64,000 nt of DNA, from the NCBI RefSeq assembly GCF_029223485.1, contig NZ_JARHTP010000005.1, positions 1 to 64,000 on the forward strand. The letters are read 5' to 3'. A model generated the notes under the pieces. The model saw nothing but the letters and a program-made list of their open reading frames with translations, searched no databases and was not told the origin of the DNA. A program made the position numbers and the translations under genes. Of this stretch, positions 17,280 through 29,000 are shown piece by piece (position 1 is the stretch's first letter; each line of letters opens with the position of its first letter). The stretch comes from Streptomyces coacervatus (GTDB lineage Bacteria; Actinomycetota; Actinomycetes; Streptomycetales; Streptomycetaceae).

Positions 17280-18464
17280 TCAGCGCAGGGCGGCGATCAG
17301 TGCTCGGGTCACCGCCTTGGTGAGCGGCTCATGCAGCTCCGGGGCGTCCACGCGCTCCACGCGTACGCTCGTGCAGTTCACCCAGCTCGCCGCCTCGACC
17401 AGCGCCTCCGCCACGGCCGGGACCACCTTGGCGCCGTCCAGGGTGACCTGCTTGGCGACCAGGGTGCTGCCCTCCCGGGCCGGGTCGACACGGCCGACGA
17501 GGCGCCCGCCGGCGAGGACCGGCATCGCGAAGTAGCCGTACACCCGCTTCGGCTTGGGGACGTAGGCCTCCAGGCGGTGGGTGAAGCCAAAGATCCGCTC
17601 CGTGCGCGCCCTTTCCCAGATCAGGGAGTCGAAAGGGGACAGGAGTGTGGTGCGGTGGCGGCCGCGCGGCGGCGTGTCCAGGGCTGCCGGGTCGGCCCAG
17701 GCCGGTTTGGACCAGCCCTCGACCGTGACCGGGACCAGGCCCGAGTCGGCGATCACCGCGTCGACCTGCTCGCCCTTGAGACGGTGGTAGTCGGCGATGT
17801 CCGCGCGCGTGCCGATGCCCAGGGACTGGCCCGCCAGGCGGACCAGACGGCGCAGGCACTCAGTGTCGTCCAGCTCGTCGTGCAGCAGGGTGTCCGGGAT
17901 CGCGCGCTCGGCGAGGTCGTAGACCCGCTTCCAGCCGCGGCGCTCCACGCACACCACCTCGCCGTACATCAGCGCGCGCTCCGCGGCGACTTTGGCGCCG
18001 GACCAGTCCCACCACTCGCTGGTGCGCTTTGCGCCGCCCAACTCTGTGGCCGTGAGGGGGCCTTCGGTGCGGAGCTGCTTGATGACCTGGTCGTAGGTGC
18101 CGTCAGGGAGCTCGTGGTTCCAGTGCGGGCGGCTGCGGTAGGCGCGGCGGCGGAAGGCGAAGTGGGGCCATTCCTCGACGGGGAGGATGCACGCCGCGTG
18201 CGACCAGTACTCGAAGGCGTGCGTCTGCGTCCAGTAGGCGTCCTCGACCGTCCTGCGTCCCACCGCACCGAGGCGGGCGTACGGGATGAGCTCGTGGGAG
18301 CGTGCCAGCACCGAGATCGTGTCCAGTTGGACCGCGCCGAGGTGGCGGAGGACGCCGCGGACGCCGGCCCTGCGGTCGGGCGCGCCGAGAAAGCCCTGGG
18401 CGCGCAGGGCGATGCGGCGGGCGTCGTCTGCCGAGAGGTCGGTGGCGGGGCGCGGGGTCGTCAT
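17280..18464 (-). CDS. winged-helix DNA-binding protein (YcaQ/AlkX-like)
   Basis: A 394-residue member of the HTH_42 winged-helix family, whose studied member, E. coli YcaQ, is a DNA glycosylase that unhooks interstrand crosslinks. Seen: the start LSADDARRIALRAQGF, the conserved LGAVQLDTISVLARSHEL block, and the C-terminal LLSPFDSLIWERARTERIFGF block typical of the family. The QxD-type segment VQLDT is the candidate active-site region. ATG 18464 has no Shine-Dalgarno but lies 7 bases after TATCGT, which fits leaderless transcription. Whether this protein is a glycosylase is inference from the family. Confidence 0.85.
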   Translation of the reverse strand: MTTPRPATDLSADDARRIALRAQGFLGAPDRRAGVRGVLRHLGAVQLDTISVLARSHELIPYARLGAVGRRTVEDAYWTQTHAFEYWSHAACILPVEEWPHFAFRRRAYRSRPHWNHELPDGTYDQVIKQLRTEGPLTATELGGAKRTSEWWDWSGAKVAAERALMYGEVVCVERRGWKRVYDLAERAIPDTLLHDELDDTECLRRLVRLAGQSLGIGTRADIADYHRLKGEQVDAVIADSGLVPVTVEGWSKPAWADPAALDTPPRGRHRTTLLSPFDSLIWERARTERIFGFTHRLEAYVPKPKRVYGYFAMPVLAGGRLVGRVDPAREGSTLVAKQVTLDGAKVVPAVAEALVEAASWVNCTSVRVERVDAPELHEPLTKAVTRALIAALR

Positions 18465-18471
18465 GGTCCGC

Positions 18472-18477
18472 ACGATA
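18472..18477 (-). promoter_or_regulatory. -10 element for a leaderless transcript
   Basis: TATCGT on the minus strand ends 7 bases before ATG 18464, the spacing that places the +1 on the start codon. No -35 is obvious. Confidence 0.45.
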
Positions 18478-18516
18478 GAAGGCGGCACTGACAACGCAGG
18501 TTGACCTGCGGATTCG

Positions 18517-19107
18517 TCACTGGGCGCCCGCTGTTGAGGCGGGTGCGGGGAGATACGGCGCCGTCGACGGCAGCCCCAGGTCCGACGGCAGCAGGGCACC
18601 CACCCAGGAGTCCCTGCGGACGCCCTGGTGGATGATCGAGGAGCGCAGGACGCCCTCGATGACGAAGCCGGCGCGCTCCGCCACCGCGCGGGAGGGGCTG
18701 TTGCCGACTTCCGCACGCCATTCCACGCGGTCGACCGACAGTTGGGTGAAGGCCCAGCGGGAGACCTCGACGACGGCTTCGGTGACGTAGCCGTTGCCGC
18801 GGTGCTCCTTCGTGCCCCAGAACCCGATCTCGGCCGTGCTCAGGGAATGCATGGAGAGGCTGAGCATGCCCACGAGTTCCTCCCCTTCGGGGAGGAACAG
18901 AGCGAAGGTGAGTATGGAGCCGTTCGCCCAGCCGCCCGGGGCGAGTTCCTCAGTGAAACTCCGCGCGTGCTCGGCGAGGTAGGGCGAGGGAATCGTCGTC
19001 CAGCGCTGGATGTCGGGATCCTGGGCCGCGGCGTACACCGCGTCGGTGTCCTCGGGGCCGACCGTGCGCAGGAGCAGCCGGGAGGTCTTGAGCGTGACGG
19101 GTTCCAT
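18517..19107 (-). CDS. GNAT N-acetyltransferase (RimJ/RimL-like)
   Basis: A 196-residue acetyltransferase. Seen: the N-terminal strand LKTSRLLLRTVGPED, the IGFWGTKEHRGNGYVTEAV segment containing the acetyl-CoA pyrophosphate loop, and the C-terminal RAVAERAGFVIEGVLR block of the RimJ/RimL (ribosomal-protein N-terminal) branch. The length fits. The substrate cannot be told: it could be a ribosomal protein, an antibiotic or another amine. The ATG at 19107 lacks a clear Shine-Dalgarno; CAGAAT lies 6 bases upstream on the minus strand, so it may be leaderless. The gene is divergent from secA. Confidence 0.86.
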   Translation of the reverse strand: MEPVTLKTSRLLLRTVGPEDTDAVYAAAQDPDIQRWTTIPSPYLAEHARSFTEELAPGGWANGSILTFALFLPEGEELVGMLSLSMHSLSTAEIGFWGTKEHRGNGYVTEAVVEVSRWAFTQLSVDRVEWRAEVGNSPSRAVAERAGFVIEGVLRSSIIHQGVRRDSWVGALLPSDLGLPSTAPYLPAPASTAGAQ

Positions 19108-19387
19108 CGGCTGATTCTGCTCGGAGGCCCGACACGGACGCCATCCTTTTGCCGTGCGTGAGCGCGTGATCACAATTCGCGCAATTCGTCGGTGTGATGC
19201 GGCACCATCCGCAGGGCCCGTCCGTTGTCTCCTTTGAAGAAGATTTGAAGCGGTGCGCGAAGCCTTCGGGGTCGTCGTACCGGCAGGCCTCCCGGCTTGG
19301 TGGGGTCCTCGCATACGATGGCCGTTGCTCAGCAAGTCAAATGGAAACCGACCGTCCCAGGCCCGACCGGCAAGGAGACCCACCCCC
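19108..19387. promoter_or_regulatory. divergent GNAT/secA intergenic region
   Basis: No gene lies in this 280-base gap. Seen: CAATTCG repeated directly at 19173-19179 and 19182-19188, and a possible secA -10 TACGAT at 19314-19319 without a clear -35. AAGGAG (19372-19377) is the secA Shine-Dalgarno and supports GTG 19388. Confidence 0.4.
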
Positions 19388-22201
<2,814 letters not shown>

Positions 22202-22222
22202 CCGGCGGAGCAGTAGCGGCTT

Positions 22223-22259
22223 GAAGGGCCGGGTCACCCCGAGGGTGACCCGGCCCTTC
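22223..22259 (+). terminator. secA terminator
   Basis: A perfect 17-bp stem with a 3-base loop (22223-22239 with 22243-22259; AAGGGCCGGGTCACCC and its complement). It separates secA from the convergent Rv3235-like gene and can act in both directions. Confidence 0.88.
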
Positions 22260-22311
22260 GGCGTACGGCGGTGTGGCGGGGGCCGGGCTGTGCCGGCGGC
22301 CCTCCGGTCGT

Positions 22312-23112
22312 CTAGTCGTCGCCGGTGGGTCGGGGCGGGCGTGGGCCGCCGAGTTCCACCGCGGTGCAGCGCCAGCGCAGGTCCCGGCCCCGTTCCAGGC
22401 GGAAGGCCATGGCCCGCAGCTGGTCGCCGGCGCCGATGCGGGCGAAGGCCTCGACGGCACCGGGACGGGCTTCGTAGTAGCCGATGTCGCGGACGACCGG
22501 GCTGGCGCCGCGGGTGCGCAGGGGGCCGCGTTCGGCGAGCCAGGCCAGTTCGTCGTAGGCCCGGCCCGCGGTGTGCCGCAGCATCGAGTGAACGGGGCGG
22601 CGGCCGCTCAGCACCGCGAGCAGCAGGTCGGCGAAGACGTCGGTGGGGCGGGGCTGGGGGACCGGCCGCGGGTGGGTCCCGGCGTGGACGGCGGGGCAGG
22701 CCGGGTGGTCGGCTGTGAGCCCTCCCGCCGGGGCGGGAAGCGCGTTCGGCGGCGCGTGGGTGGTGGTGCGGGCGCGGGCCGCGGTCTCGGCACCCGCGTC
22801 TGGAGCCGTGGTGGCGGTCGTGGCGCCCTCGGGCGGTGCGGCCGGTCCGGGAGGGCGGACCGGCCCGGTACGTGCCGTGGTCGCGCTCCTGGCCGGAGTG
22901 GCAGGAGCTGTCGGTGGGCGGTTGTCGGCGGGCCTGGTGCTCGGGGAGACGCCGCCGGCCCGGGAGCCCGGCGGGCGGCCGCCGCCCAGGGCGGTGCGGG
23001 TCGGGGTTCCGCCCGGGGTGCGGGGCGGGGCGCCGCCGGGGCGGCGGGAGTCGCGGCGGCCGGGAGGGCGGCTGCCCGGCTGGTGCTGTGCCCTGGTCAT
23101 GACCTTGTGCAT
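22312..23112 (-). CDS. Rv3235-family protein
   Basis: About 266 residues. The C-terminal 110 residues (VFADLLLAVLSGRRPVHSML to WRCTAVELGGPRPP) form a compact conserved domain of the actinobacterial Rv3235 type, found near secA in mycobacteria too. The N-terminal 150 residues are a disordered Pro/Gly/Arg/Thr-rich region. ATG 23112 (MHKVMTRAQ) is preferred, with GGGGA seven bases upstream; ATG 23100 is an alternative. No catalytic residue is recognised. The conserved neighbourhood hints at a role in secretion or the envelope, but this is inference only. Confidence 0.72.
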   Translation of the reverse strand: MHKVMTRAQHQPGSRPPGRRDSRRPGGAPPRTPGGTPTRTALGGGRPPGSRAGGVSPSTRPADNRPPTAPATPARSATTARTGPVRPPGPAAPPEGATTATTAPDAGAETAARARTTTHAPPNALPAPAGGLTADHPACPAVHAGTHPRPVPQPRPTDVFADLLLAVLSGRRPVHSMLRHTAGRAYDELAWLAERGPLRTRGASPVVRDIGYYEARPGAVEAFARIGAGDQLRAMAFRLERGRDLRWRCTAVELGGPRPPRPTGDD

Positions 23113-23426
23113 GTGCGTCCCCGTTCGGTGAACCCGGCTGATACCGGTCGGTAACTTGGCGTTGGGGATCTTGTACGGGGCGAGGGGTGCCGGCAGCAAG
23201 GACGCGTGGAGCCGGGGCGGGGTGGCCGGAATCTTCACCTATCAGGGTGATGGAGAGGGCGCGGAAGCCCGTGACCATGGGGGTGCGCCGGGTGAATTCC
23301 GGGGCCTCAAGTGGACGGCTGCGGGCCTGTGGGCAGGGACTCGAAAGGGGACGCCCACACGTATCCTGAAGGCCCTCCAGGAGGCGCGTGAGCGCGCCCA
23401 GCCACCGACCACGAAAGCGGCCAGCC
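23113..23426. promoter_or_regulatory. divergent intergenic region, no gene
   Basis: This 314-base gap lies between the leftward Rv3235-like gene and the rightward DUF6912 gene and must hold both promoters. TATCCT at 23359-23364 could be a -10 for the rightward gene. I see no other structure. Confidence 0.35.
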
Positions 23427-23942
23427 ATGCGCGTCTACGTCCCCCTGACCCTCTCCGGTCTCGCCGAGGCGTACAAGACGGGAGAGCTGGGGGCAGGGCC
23501 GCTCGCCGCGTACGCCGTCACGCCCGCCCTGCGCGAGTGGTACCTCTCCGACGACATCGAGGAACTGGAGTACGCGGCCCTCAACCGCGCCGCGCTCGCC
23601 TCGCTGCGGCTGCTGGCCGCGGACCCCGGGGCGGTACGGCGCCGGGTCGTGGTCGCCGTCGACGTGCCCGACGGTGCGGCGGCCGCCGACCCCGACCGGG
23701 GCCTCGACCCGGCCGCGCTCGGCGAGGTACGGGTGACCGGGACCGTGGCGCTGGCCAAGGCGGCCGCCGTGCACGTCGACCTCGACGATGCGGCGCAGGA
23801 CGTGGCCGCCGCTGCCGAGGCGCTCGAGGCGGCCGACCGCGGGGACGACGACGCACAGTTCGTGGTGGACGGGGCCGAGGACCACGAACTGCTGTGGTAC
23901 GCGACGCAGGAGATCCCCAACCTGGTCGGGCTCGGTGACTGA
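23427..23942 (+). CDS. DUF6912 protein
   Basis: A 171-residue actinobacterial protein beginning MRVYVPLTLSGLAEAY. The frame is open 13 codons upstream, but this start matches the domain. It has a TPALREWYLSDDIEELEYAAL segment and ends DHELLWYATQEIPNLVGL, which I associate with the uncharacterised DUF6912 family. It has no membrane segment and no cysteines, and is probably a small cytoplasmic protein. Function unknown. Confidence 0.75.
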   Translation: MRVYVPLTLSGLAEAYKTGELGAGPLAAYAVTPALREWYLSDDIEELEYAALNRAALASLRLLAADPGAVRRRVVVAVDVPDGAAAADPDRGLDPAALGEVRVTGTVALAKAAAVHVDLDDAAQDVAAAAEALEAADRGDDDAQFVVDGAEDHELLWYATQEIPNLVGLGD

Positions 23943-24021
23943 GCCCTCCCGCATGCGCCCCTTTCACACCTGCTCAATGGCGTTCTGACCTGCGGAGCTC
24001 TTGATTGTCAGTGGCGGCGGG

Positions 24022-24027
24022 TACGTT
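24022..24027 (+). promoter_or_regulatory. -10 element for leaderless HAD gene
   Basis: TACGTT ends 6 bases before ATG 24034, and no Shine-Dalgarno is present. TTGATT at 24001-24006 may be a poor -35 with a short 15-base spacer. Confidence 0.45.
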
Positions 24028-24033
24028 TTTGGC

Positions 24034-24699
24034 ATGGGGAAGCAGACAGGGGTGCACATCGTCTGGGACTGGAACGGGACGCTGTTCCACGACAATGACG
24101 CGATCATCGGGGCGACGAACGCGGCGTTCGCCGAGCTGGGTCTTGAGCCGATCACGATGGAGCAGTACCGGGCGCTGTACTGCGTGCCGGTGCCGAAGTT
24201 CTACGAGCGGCTCATGGGCCGGCTGCCGACGGACGCCGAATGGGAGGTCATGGACGAGACCTTCCACCGGTACTACGCGGAGCACCGGGTCGGCTGCGGG
24301 CTGACCGAGGGGGCGCCGGAGCTGCTCGCCGGGTGGCGATCGGCAGGGCGCAGCCAGTCGATCCTGAGTATGTACGTGCATGACGAACTCGTCCCGCTGG
24401 TGCGGGGGTTCGGGATAGAGGCGCACTTCATACGTGTCGACGGGCGGACCGGGCCCTCGGGGGGCAGCAAGGCGGAGCACATGGTGCGCCACCTCGCCTC
24501 GCTCGCCGGTGTGGACCCGGCTCGTACGGTGGTGATCGGCGATGCCGCCGACGATGCGGTGGCCGCGCGGCATGTGGGGGCGGGTGCGGTGCTGTACACC
24601 GGCGGGTCGCACGGCCGGGCCAGCCTCGAAGAGGTGGGGGTGCCGGTGGTGGACTCGTTGGCGGAGGCCGTCGCAGAAGCGGAGCGGCTGGCCGCATAG
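24034..24699 (+). CDS. HAD-superfamily hydrolase
   Basis: A 221-residue HAD-type phosphatase-like protein. Seen: motif I WDWNGTLF with the nucleophile Asp12, a helical cap (about 20-90), the lysine motif in GGSKAEHM, and motif IV VVIGDAADDAVAA. The usual second Asp of DxD, which acts as the acid/base, is Asn14 here (DWNGT), so activity may differ from classical phosphatases. The overall layout resembles phosphoglycolate phosphatase (Gph-like) enzymes. ATG 24034 gives the natural N-terminus. Substrate unknown. Confidence 0.85.
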   Translation: MGKQTGVHIVWDWNGTLFHDNDAIIGATNAAFAELGLEPITMEQYRALYCVPVPKFYERLMGRLPTDAEWEVMDETFHRYYAEHRVGCGLTEGAPELLAGWRSAGRSQSILSMYVHDELVPLVRGFGIEAHFIRVDGRTGPSGGSKAEHMVRHLASLAGVDPARTVVIGDAADDAVAARHVGAGAVLYTGGSHGRASLEEVGVPVVDSLAEAVAEAERLAA

Positions 24700-24797
24700 G
24701 TGCCCCGAGCAGGGGGCCGGCTGGGGGGTGGATTTCGCTCGCCGCGCTTGGCGGGTGCCGCCTCTCTTTGGGTCGGGAGCCGCCCCAGCGGCACGAC

Positions 24798-24875
24798 TGC
24801 CCGCAGACGGCACGGCGTGGTGGGTCTGCCCGCAGACGGCACGGCGTGGTGGGTCTGCCCGCAGACGGCACGGCG
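24798..24875. repeat. 29-base tandem repeat, about 2.7 copies
   Basis: The unit TGCCCGCAGACGGCACGGCG plus nine further bases occurs exactly at 24798-24826 and 24827-24855, then as a 20-base partial copy at 24856-24875. It lies between the convergent HAD and DJ-1/PfpI genes. There are no spacers, so it is not CRISPR. It may act as a transcription-end structure or be a simple replication-slippage product. Confidence 0.9.
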
Positions 24876-24897
24876 GGGGCGGCCGTCCCCAGCTGCG

Positions 24898-25464
24898 TCA
24901 GGTCACCGGTGCCTTCGCCCGTAGCACCGTCAAGAACTCCCGCATCCACGCCGAGTGGTCCGGCCATGCCCGGGACGAGACAAGGGTGCCGTCGACCACC
25001 GCCTCGGCGTCCTGGAAGTCGGCGCCGGCGGCCTGCATGTCCGGTTCCAGCGCCGGATATGCCGTGACGCGCCGGCCGCGGAGGCCGTCGATCGCGGCGG
25101 TGAGCAGGGGGCCGTGGCAGATCTGGGCGACCGGCTTGTCAGCGTCGAAGAAGGACTTGAGGATCTTGCGGAGTTCGGGGTCGTTGCGGAGGTACTCGGG
25201 GGCGCGGCCGCCGGGGATGACGAGGGCGGCGTACTGGCCGGGGTCGACCTCGGCGAAGGCGAGGTCGGCGGGCCAGGTGTAGCCGGGCTTTTCGGTGTAG
25301 GTGTCGAAGCCGGGTTCGAAGTCGTGGACGACGAACTGGAGCTTCTTGCGGGCGGGGGCTGCGATATGGACGTCGTAGCCCTCCTCGCGGAGGCGCTGGT
25401 AGGGGTACAGGACCTCGAGTGACTCTGCTGCGTCACCGGTGACGATGAGGATTTTCGCGGTCAT
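24898..25464 (-). CDS. DJ-1/PfpI family protein
   Basis: A 188-residue member of the class I glutamine-amidotransferase-like fold. Seen: N-terminal KILIVTGDAAESLEVLYP with the conserved Glu15, LVIPGGRAPEYLR, and the nucleophile elbow AQICHGP with Cys116-His117. These match the PfpI/YhbO type of proposed protease or deglycase/stress protein. ATG 25464 is preceded by GAGGGGAG about 10 bases upstream. The biochemical activity of this family is debated (protease, glyoxalase or deglycase). Confidence 0.9.
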   Translation of the reverse strand: MTAKILIVTGDAAESLEVLYPYQRLREEGYDVHIAAPARKKLQFVVHDFEPGFDTYTEKPGYTWPADLAFAEVDPGQYAALVIPGGRAPEYLRNDPELRKILKSFFDADKPVAQICHGPLLTAAIDGLRGRRVTAYPALEPDMQAAGADFQDAEAVVDGTLVSSRAWPDHSAWMREFLTVLRAKAPVT

Positions 25465-26054
25465 GTTCGGGCGGCTCCCCTCGGGCGGGTGTGCGCTGTC
25501 ATGGGCAACGTGCCTCTTGGGGGTGGCCTTGCCAAGAGGTCCGGTCGTTTTCGAACAGGGGATCATGAACAGGGGGATCAGATGACGGATTCGTATGGCC
25601 GACCCGCACGACCGTGGGGCCTTTGCCCCTGTGCAGAGTGTCAAAGTTCCACCCCTGGTTTTGTACACATACGGCTCATGACGGGGCCCCCGTACTGAGC
25701 GATAGCCTTGTGGCGTGATCAGCGCGATAGTTCGCGGGGGCATCGTTGCCCCTGCCCTGCGCCCGGTGAGCACGGACTACCTCCGTGACCGGGCGGCGGT
25801 CGCTGGTCTTCGCGGGCAGGAGGGGGCCGGAAGGGCTCCCGGGATGCCATTCACCCCCTGGACGCGGGCGCTGCGGAGAGCAGCGTCACACCCTCGGGGC
25901 AGCTCAAATATGGCTCATATTTGCCCGCTCTTCTCACCTTGCGGCATAGCGTCGGACCAGACCGGAGAACCCGGGCCGTGGCGTCGAGCCGCAGGGGAAG
26001 AGACCGTACTTCCTTCTACGTCACGCAACGGCGCGCGACAGGAGCCAGAGGACA
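25465..26054. promoter_or_regulatory. 590-base regulatory region before the glutamate dehydrogenase gene
   Basis: There is no convincing gene. Seen: TAGCCT at 25703-25708, a possible -10 with a start near 25715; a GGGGGCA...TGCCCCT hairpin near 25736-25753; the motif CACATACGGCTCAT (25666-25679); and the perfect palindrome at 25905-25923 (separate entry). If 25715 is the real start, the mRNA has a leader of about 340 bases. Confidence 0.5.
25905..25923. promoter_or_regulatory. perfect A/T-rich palindrome upstream of gdh
   Basis: CAAATATGGCTCATATTTG is a perfect inverted repeat with 8-base arms and a 3-base centre, lying 131 bases before ATG 26055. Such A/T-rich perfect symmetry is rare in this high-GC DNA and resembles a dimeric repressor operator. 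A diverged copy of one half plus centre occurs at 25666-25679. The regulator is unknown. Confidence 0.6.
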
Positions 26055-29000
26055 ATGCAGACCAAGCTGGACGAAGCCAAGGCCGAGCTGCTCGAGAGGG
26101 CCGCCCGGGTAGCTGAGAACAGCCCGGTCGGGGGGCACCTACCGACTGGGACGACGGATGAGAGTACGCCCGACCGGGACACCGTGCTCGCGTTCCTCCA
26201 GCGCTACTACCTGCACACCGCCCCGGAGGACCTCACCGGCCGTGACCCGGTCGACATCTTCGGAGCCGCGCTCTCGCACTACCGGCTGGCCGAGAACCGC
26301 CCCCAGGGCACGGCCAACGTACGGGTCCACACGCCCACGGTGGAGGAGAACGGGTGGACGTGCAGCCACTCCGTCGTCGAGGTCGTCACCGACGACATGC
26401 CCTTTCTCGTCGACTCCGTCACCAATGAGCTGACGCGACAGGGACGTGGCATCCACGTCGTCATCCACCCGCAGATCGTGGTCCGCCGGGATGTCACCGG
26501 CAAGCTCATCGAGGTGCTCCACGCGCAGTCCAACGGCGAGCTGCCGCACGACGCGCACACCGAGTCCTGGATCCATGTCGAGATCGACCGGGAGACCGAC
26601 CGCGGCGACCTCAAGCAGATCACCGCCGACCTGCTGCGCGTCCTGTCCGACGTCCGCGAGACCGTCGAGGACTGGGACAAGATGCGGGACGCTGCTCTGC
26701 GCATGGCCGACGAGCTGCCCGAGGAGCCGATCGCCACCGACCTGCGTGAGCAGGACATCGAGGAGGCCCGCGAGCTGCTGCGCTGGCTGTCCGCCGATCA
26801 CTTCACCTTCCTCGGCTACCGCGAGTACCAGCTGCTGGACGACGACTCCCTGGCCGCCGTGCCCGGCACCGGGCTCGGCATCCTGCGCTCCGACCCGCAC
26901 CACGCCGGGGACGACAGCCACCCGGTGAGCCCGTCCTTCGAGCGGCTGCCCGCCGACGCCCGCGCCAAGGCCCGCGAGCACAAGCTGCTGGTCCTGACCA
27001 AGGCGAACAGCCGGGCCACCGTGCACCGGCCCTCGTATCTGGACTACATCGGCGTCAAGAAGTTCGACGCGGACGGCAATGTCGTCGGTGAGCGCCGCTT
27101 CCTCGGTCTGTTCTCCTCCGCGGCCTACACCGAATCGGTGCGCCGGGTGCCGGTCATCCGCCGCAAGGTCGAGGAGGTCCTGGAGCGCGCCGGCTTCTCG
27201 CCCAACAGCCATGACGGGCGCGACCTGCTGCAGATCCTGGAGACGTACCCGCGCGACGAGCTCTTCCAGACCCCGGCCGACGAGCTCGAGTCCATCGCCA
27301 CCTCCGTGCTCTATCTGCAGGAGCGCAGGCGGCTCAGGCTCTACCTCCGGCAGGACGAGTACGGGCGCTACTACTCCGCCCTCGTCTACCTCCCGCGCGA
27401 CCGCTACACCACCGGCGTCCGGCTCAGGATCATCGACATCCTGAAGGAGGAACTCGGCGGCATCAGCGTCGACTTCACGGCCTGGAACACCGAGTCGATC
27501 CTCTCCCGGCTGCACTTCGTGGTCCGTGTCCCGCAGGGCACCGAGCTGCCGCAGCTGTCCGACTCCGACAAGGAACGCATCGAGGCCCGCCTGGTGGAGG
27601 CCGCCCGCTCCTGGGCCGACGGCTTCGCCGAGGCGCTGAACGCCGAGTGCGGCGAGGAGCGCGCCGCCGAACTGCTGCGCCGCTACAACAACGCCTTCCC
27701 CGAGGGCTACAAGGCCGACCACACCCCGCGTGCCGCGGTCGCCGACCTCGTCCACCTCGAACAGCTCAGCGAGGCACAGGCCCACAGCGGCCAGGACTTC
27801 TCCCTCAGTCTGTACGAGCCCGTCGGCGCCGCCCCCGAGGAGCGCCGGTTCAAGATCTACCGCAAGGGCGAGGCCGTCTCCCTGTCCGCCGTACTGCCGG
27901 CCCTCAGCCGGCTCGGCGTCGAGGTGACGGACGAGCGGCCGTACGAGCTGCGCTGCTCGGACCGCACCACCGCCTGGATCTACGACTTCGGCCTGCGTAT
28001 GCCCAAGTCGCTGAACGGCAGCGGCGACTACCTCGGCGACGACGCCCGCGAGCGCTTCCAGGAGGCCTTCGCCGCCACCTGGACCGGCAAGGCGGAGAAC
28101 GACGGCTTCAACGCCCTTGTGCTGAGCGCCGGGCTGAACTGGCGGCAGGCGATGGTGCTGCGGGCGTACGCCAAGTACCTGCGCCAGGCTGGTTCCACCT
28201 TCAGTCAGGACTACATGGAGGACACCCTCCGCAACAATGTCCACACCACCCGGCTGCTCGTCTCGCTGTTCGAGGCGCGGATGTCGCCGGACCGGCAGAG
28301 GGCCGGGCACGAGATCGTCGACGCCCTCCTCGAAGAGGTCGACGCGGCCCTCGACCAGGTGGCCTCCCTCGACGAGGACCGGATCCTGCGGTCCTTCCTG
28401 ACCGTCATCAAGGCGACCCTCCGGACGAACTTCTTCCAGGAGGCGGCGGGCGGCAAGCCGCACGCGTACGTGTCCATGAAGTTCGACCCGCAGGCCATCC
28501 CCGATCTCCCGGCGCCGCGACCGGCGTACGAGATCTGGGTGTACTCGCCGCGCGTCGAGGGCGTGCACCTGCGCTTCGGCAAGGTCGCGCGCGGAGGCCT
28601 GCGCTGGTCCGACCGGCGTGAGGACTTCCGTACCGAGATCCTCGGCCTGGTCAAGGCGCAGATGGTGAAGAACACCGTCATCGTGCCGGTCGGCGCCAAG
28701 GGCGGCTTCGTCGCCAAGCAGCTGCCGGACCCGAGCGTGGACCGGGACGCGTGGCTGGCCGAGGGCATCGCCAGCTACAAGACGTTCATCTCGGCGCTGC
28801 TCGACATCACCGACAACATGGTCGCGGGTGAGGTCGTGCCGCCCGCCGACGTCGTACGGCACGACGAGGACGACACCTACCTCGTCGTCGCCGCCGACAA
28901 GGGCACCGCGACCTTCTCCGACATCGCCAACGGGGTTGCGGAAACGTACAACTTCTGGCTCGGCGACGCCTTCGCCTCCGGCGGCTCGGCCGGCTACGAC

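Noticed and set aside
24798..24875. CRISPR array
   Set aside because: The repeats are contiguous with no spacers, and no cas gene is present.
25582..25698. Possible 38-residue ORF (MTDSYGRPARPWGLCPCAEC...) with AGGGGG upstream
   Set aside because: Short, has a CPCxxC motif and a fair Shine-Dalgarno, but lies in a regulatory region, lacks support from a neighbour, and I recognise no family. It could be revisited if conserved.
25715..26116. 133-residue frame starting at a leaderless-looking GTG before gdh
   Set aside because: It overlaps the gdh start by 62 bases and its composition is that of a leader. The TAGCCT more likely marks the gdh transcript start.
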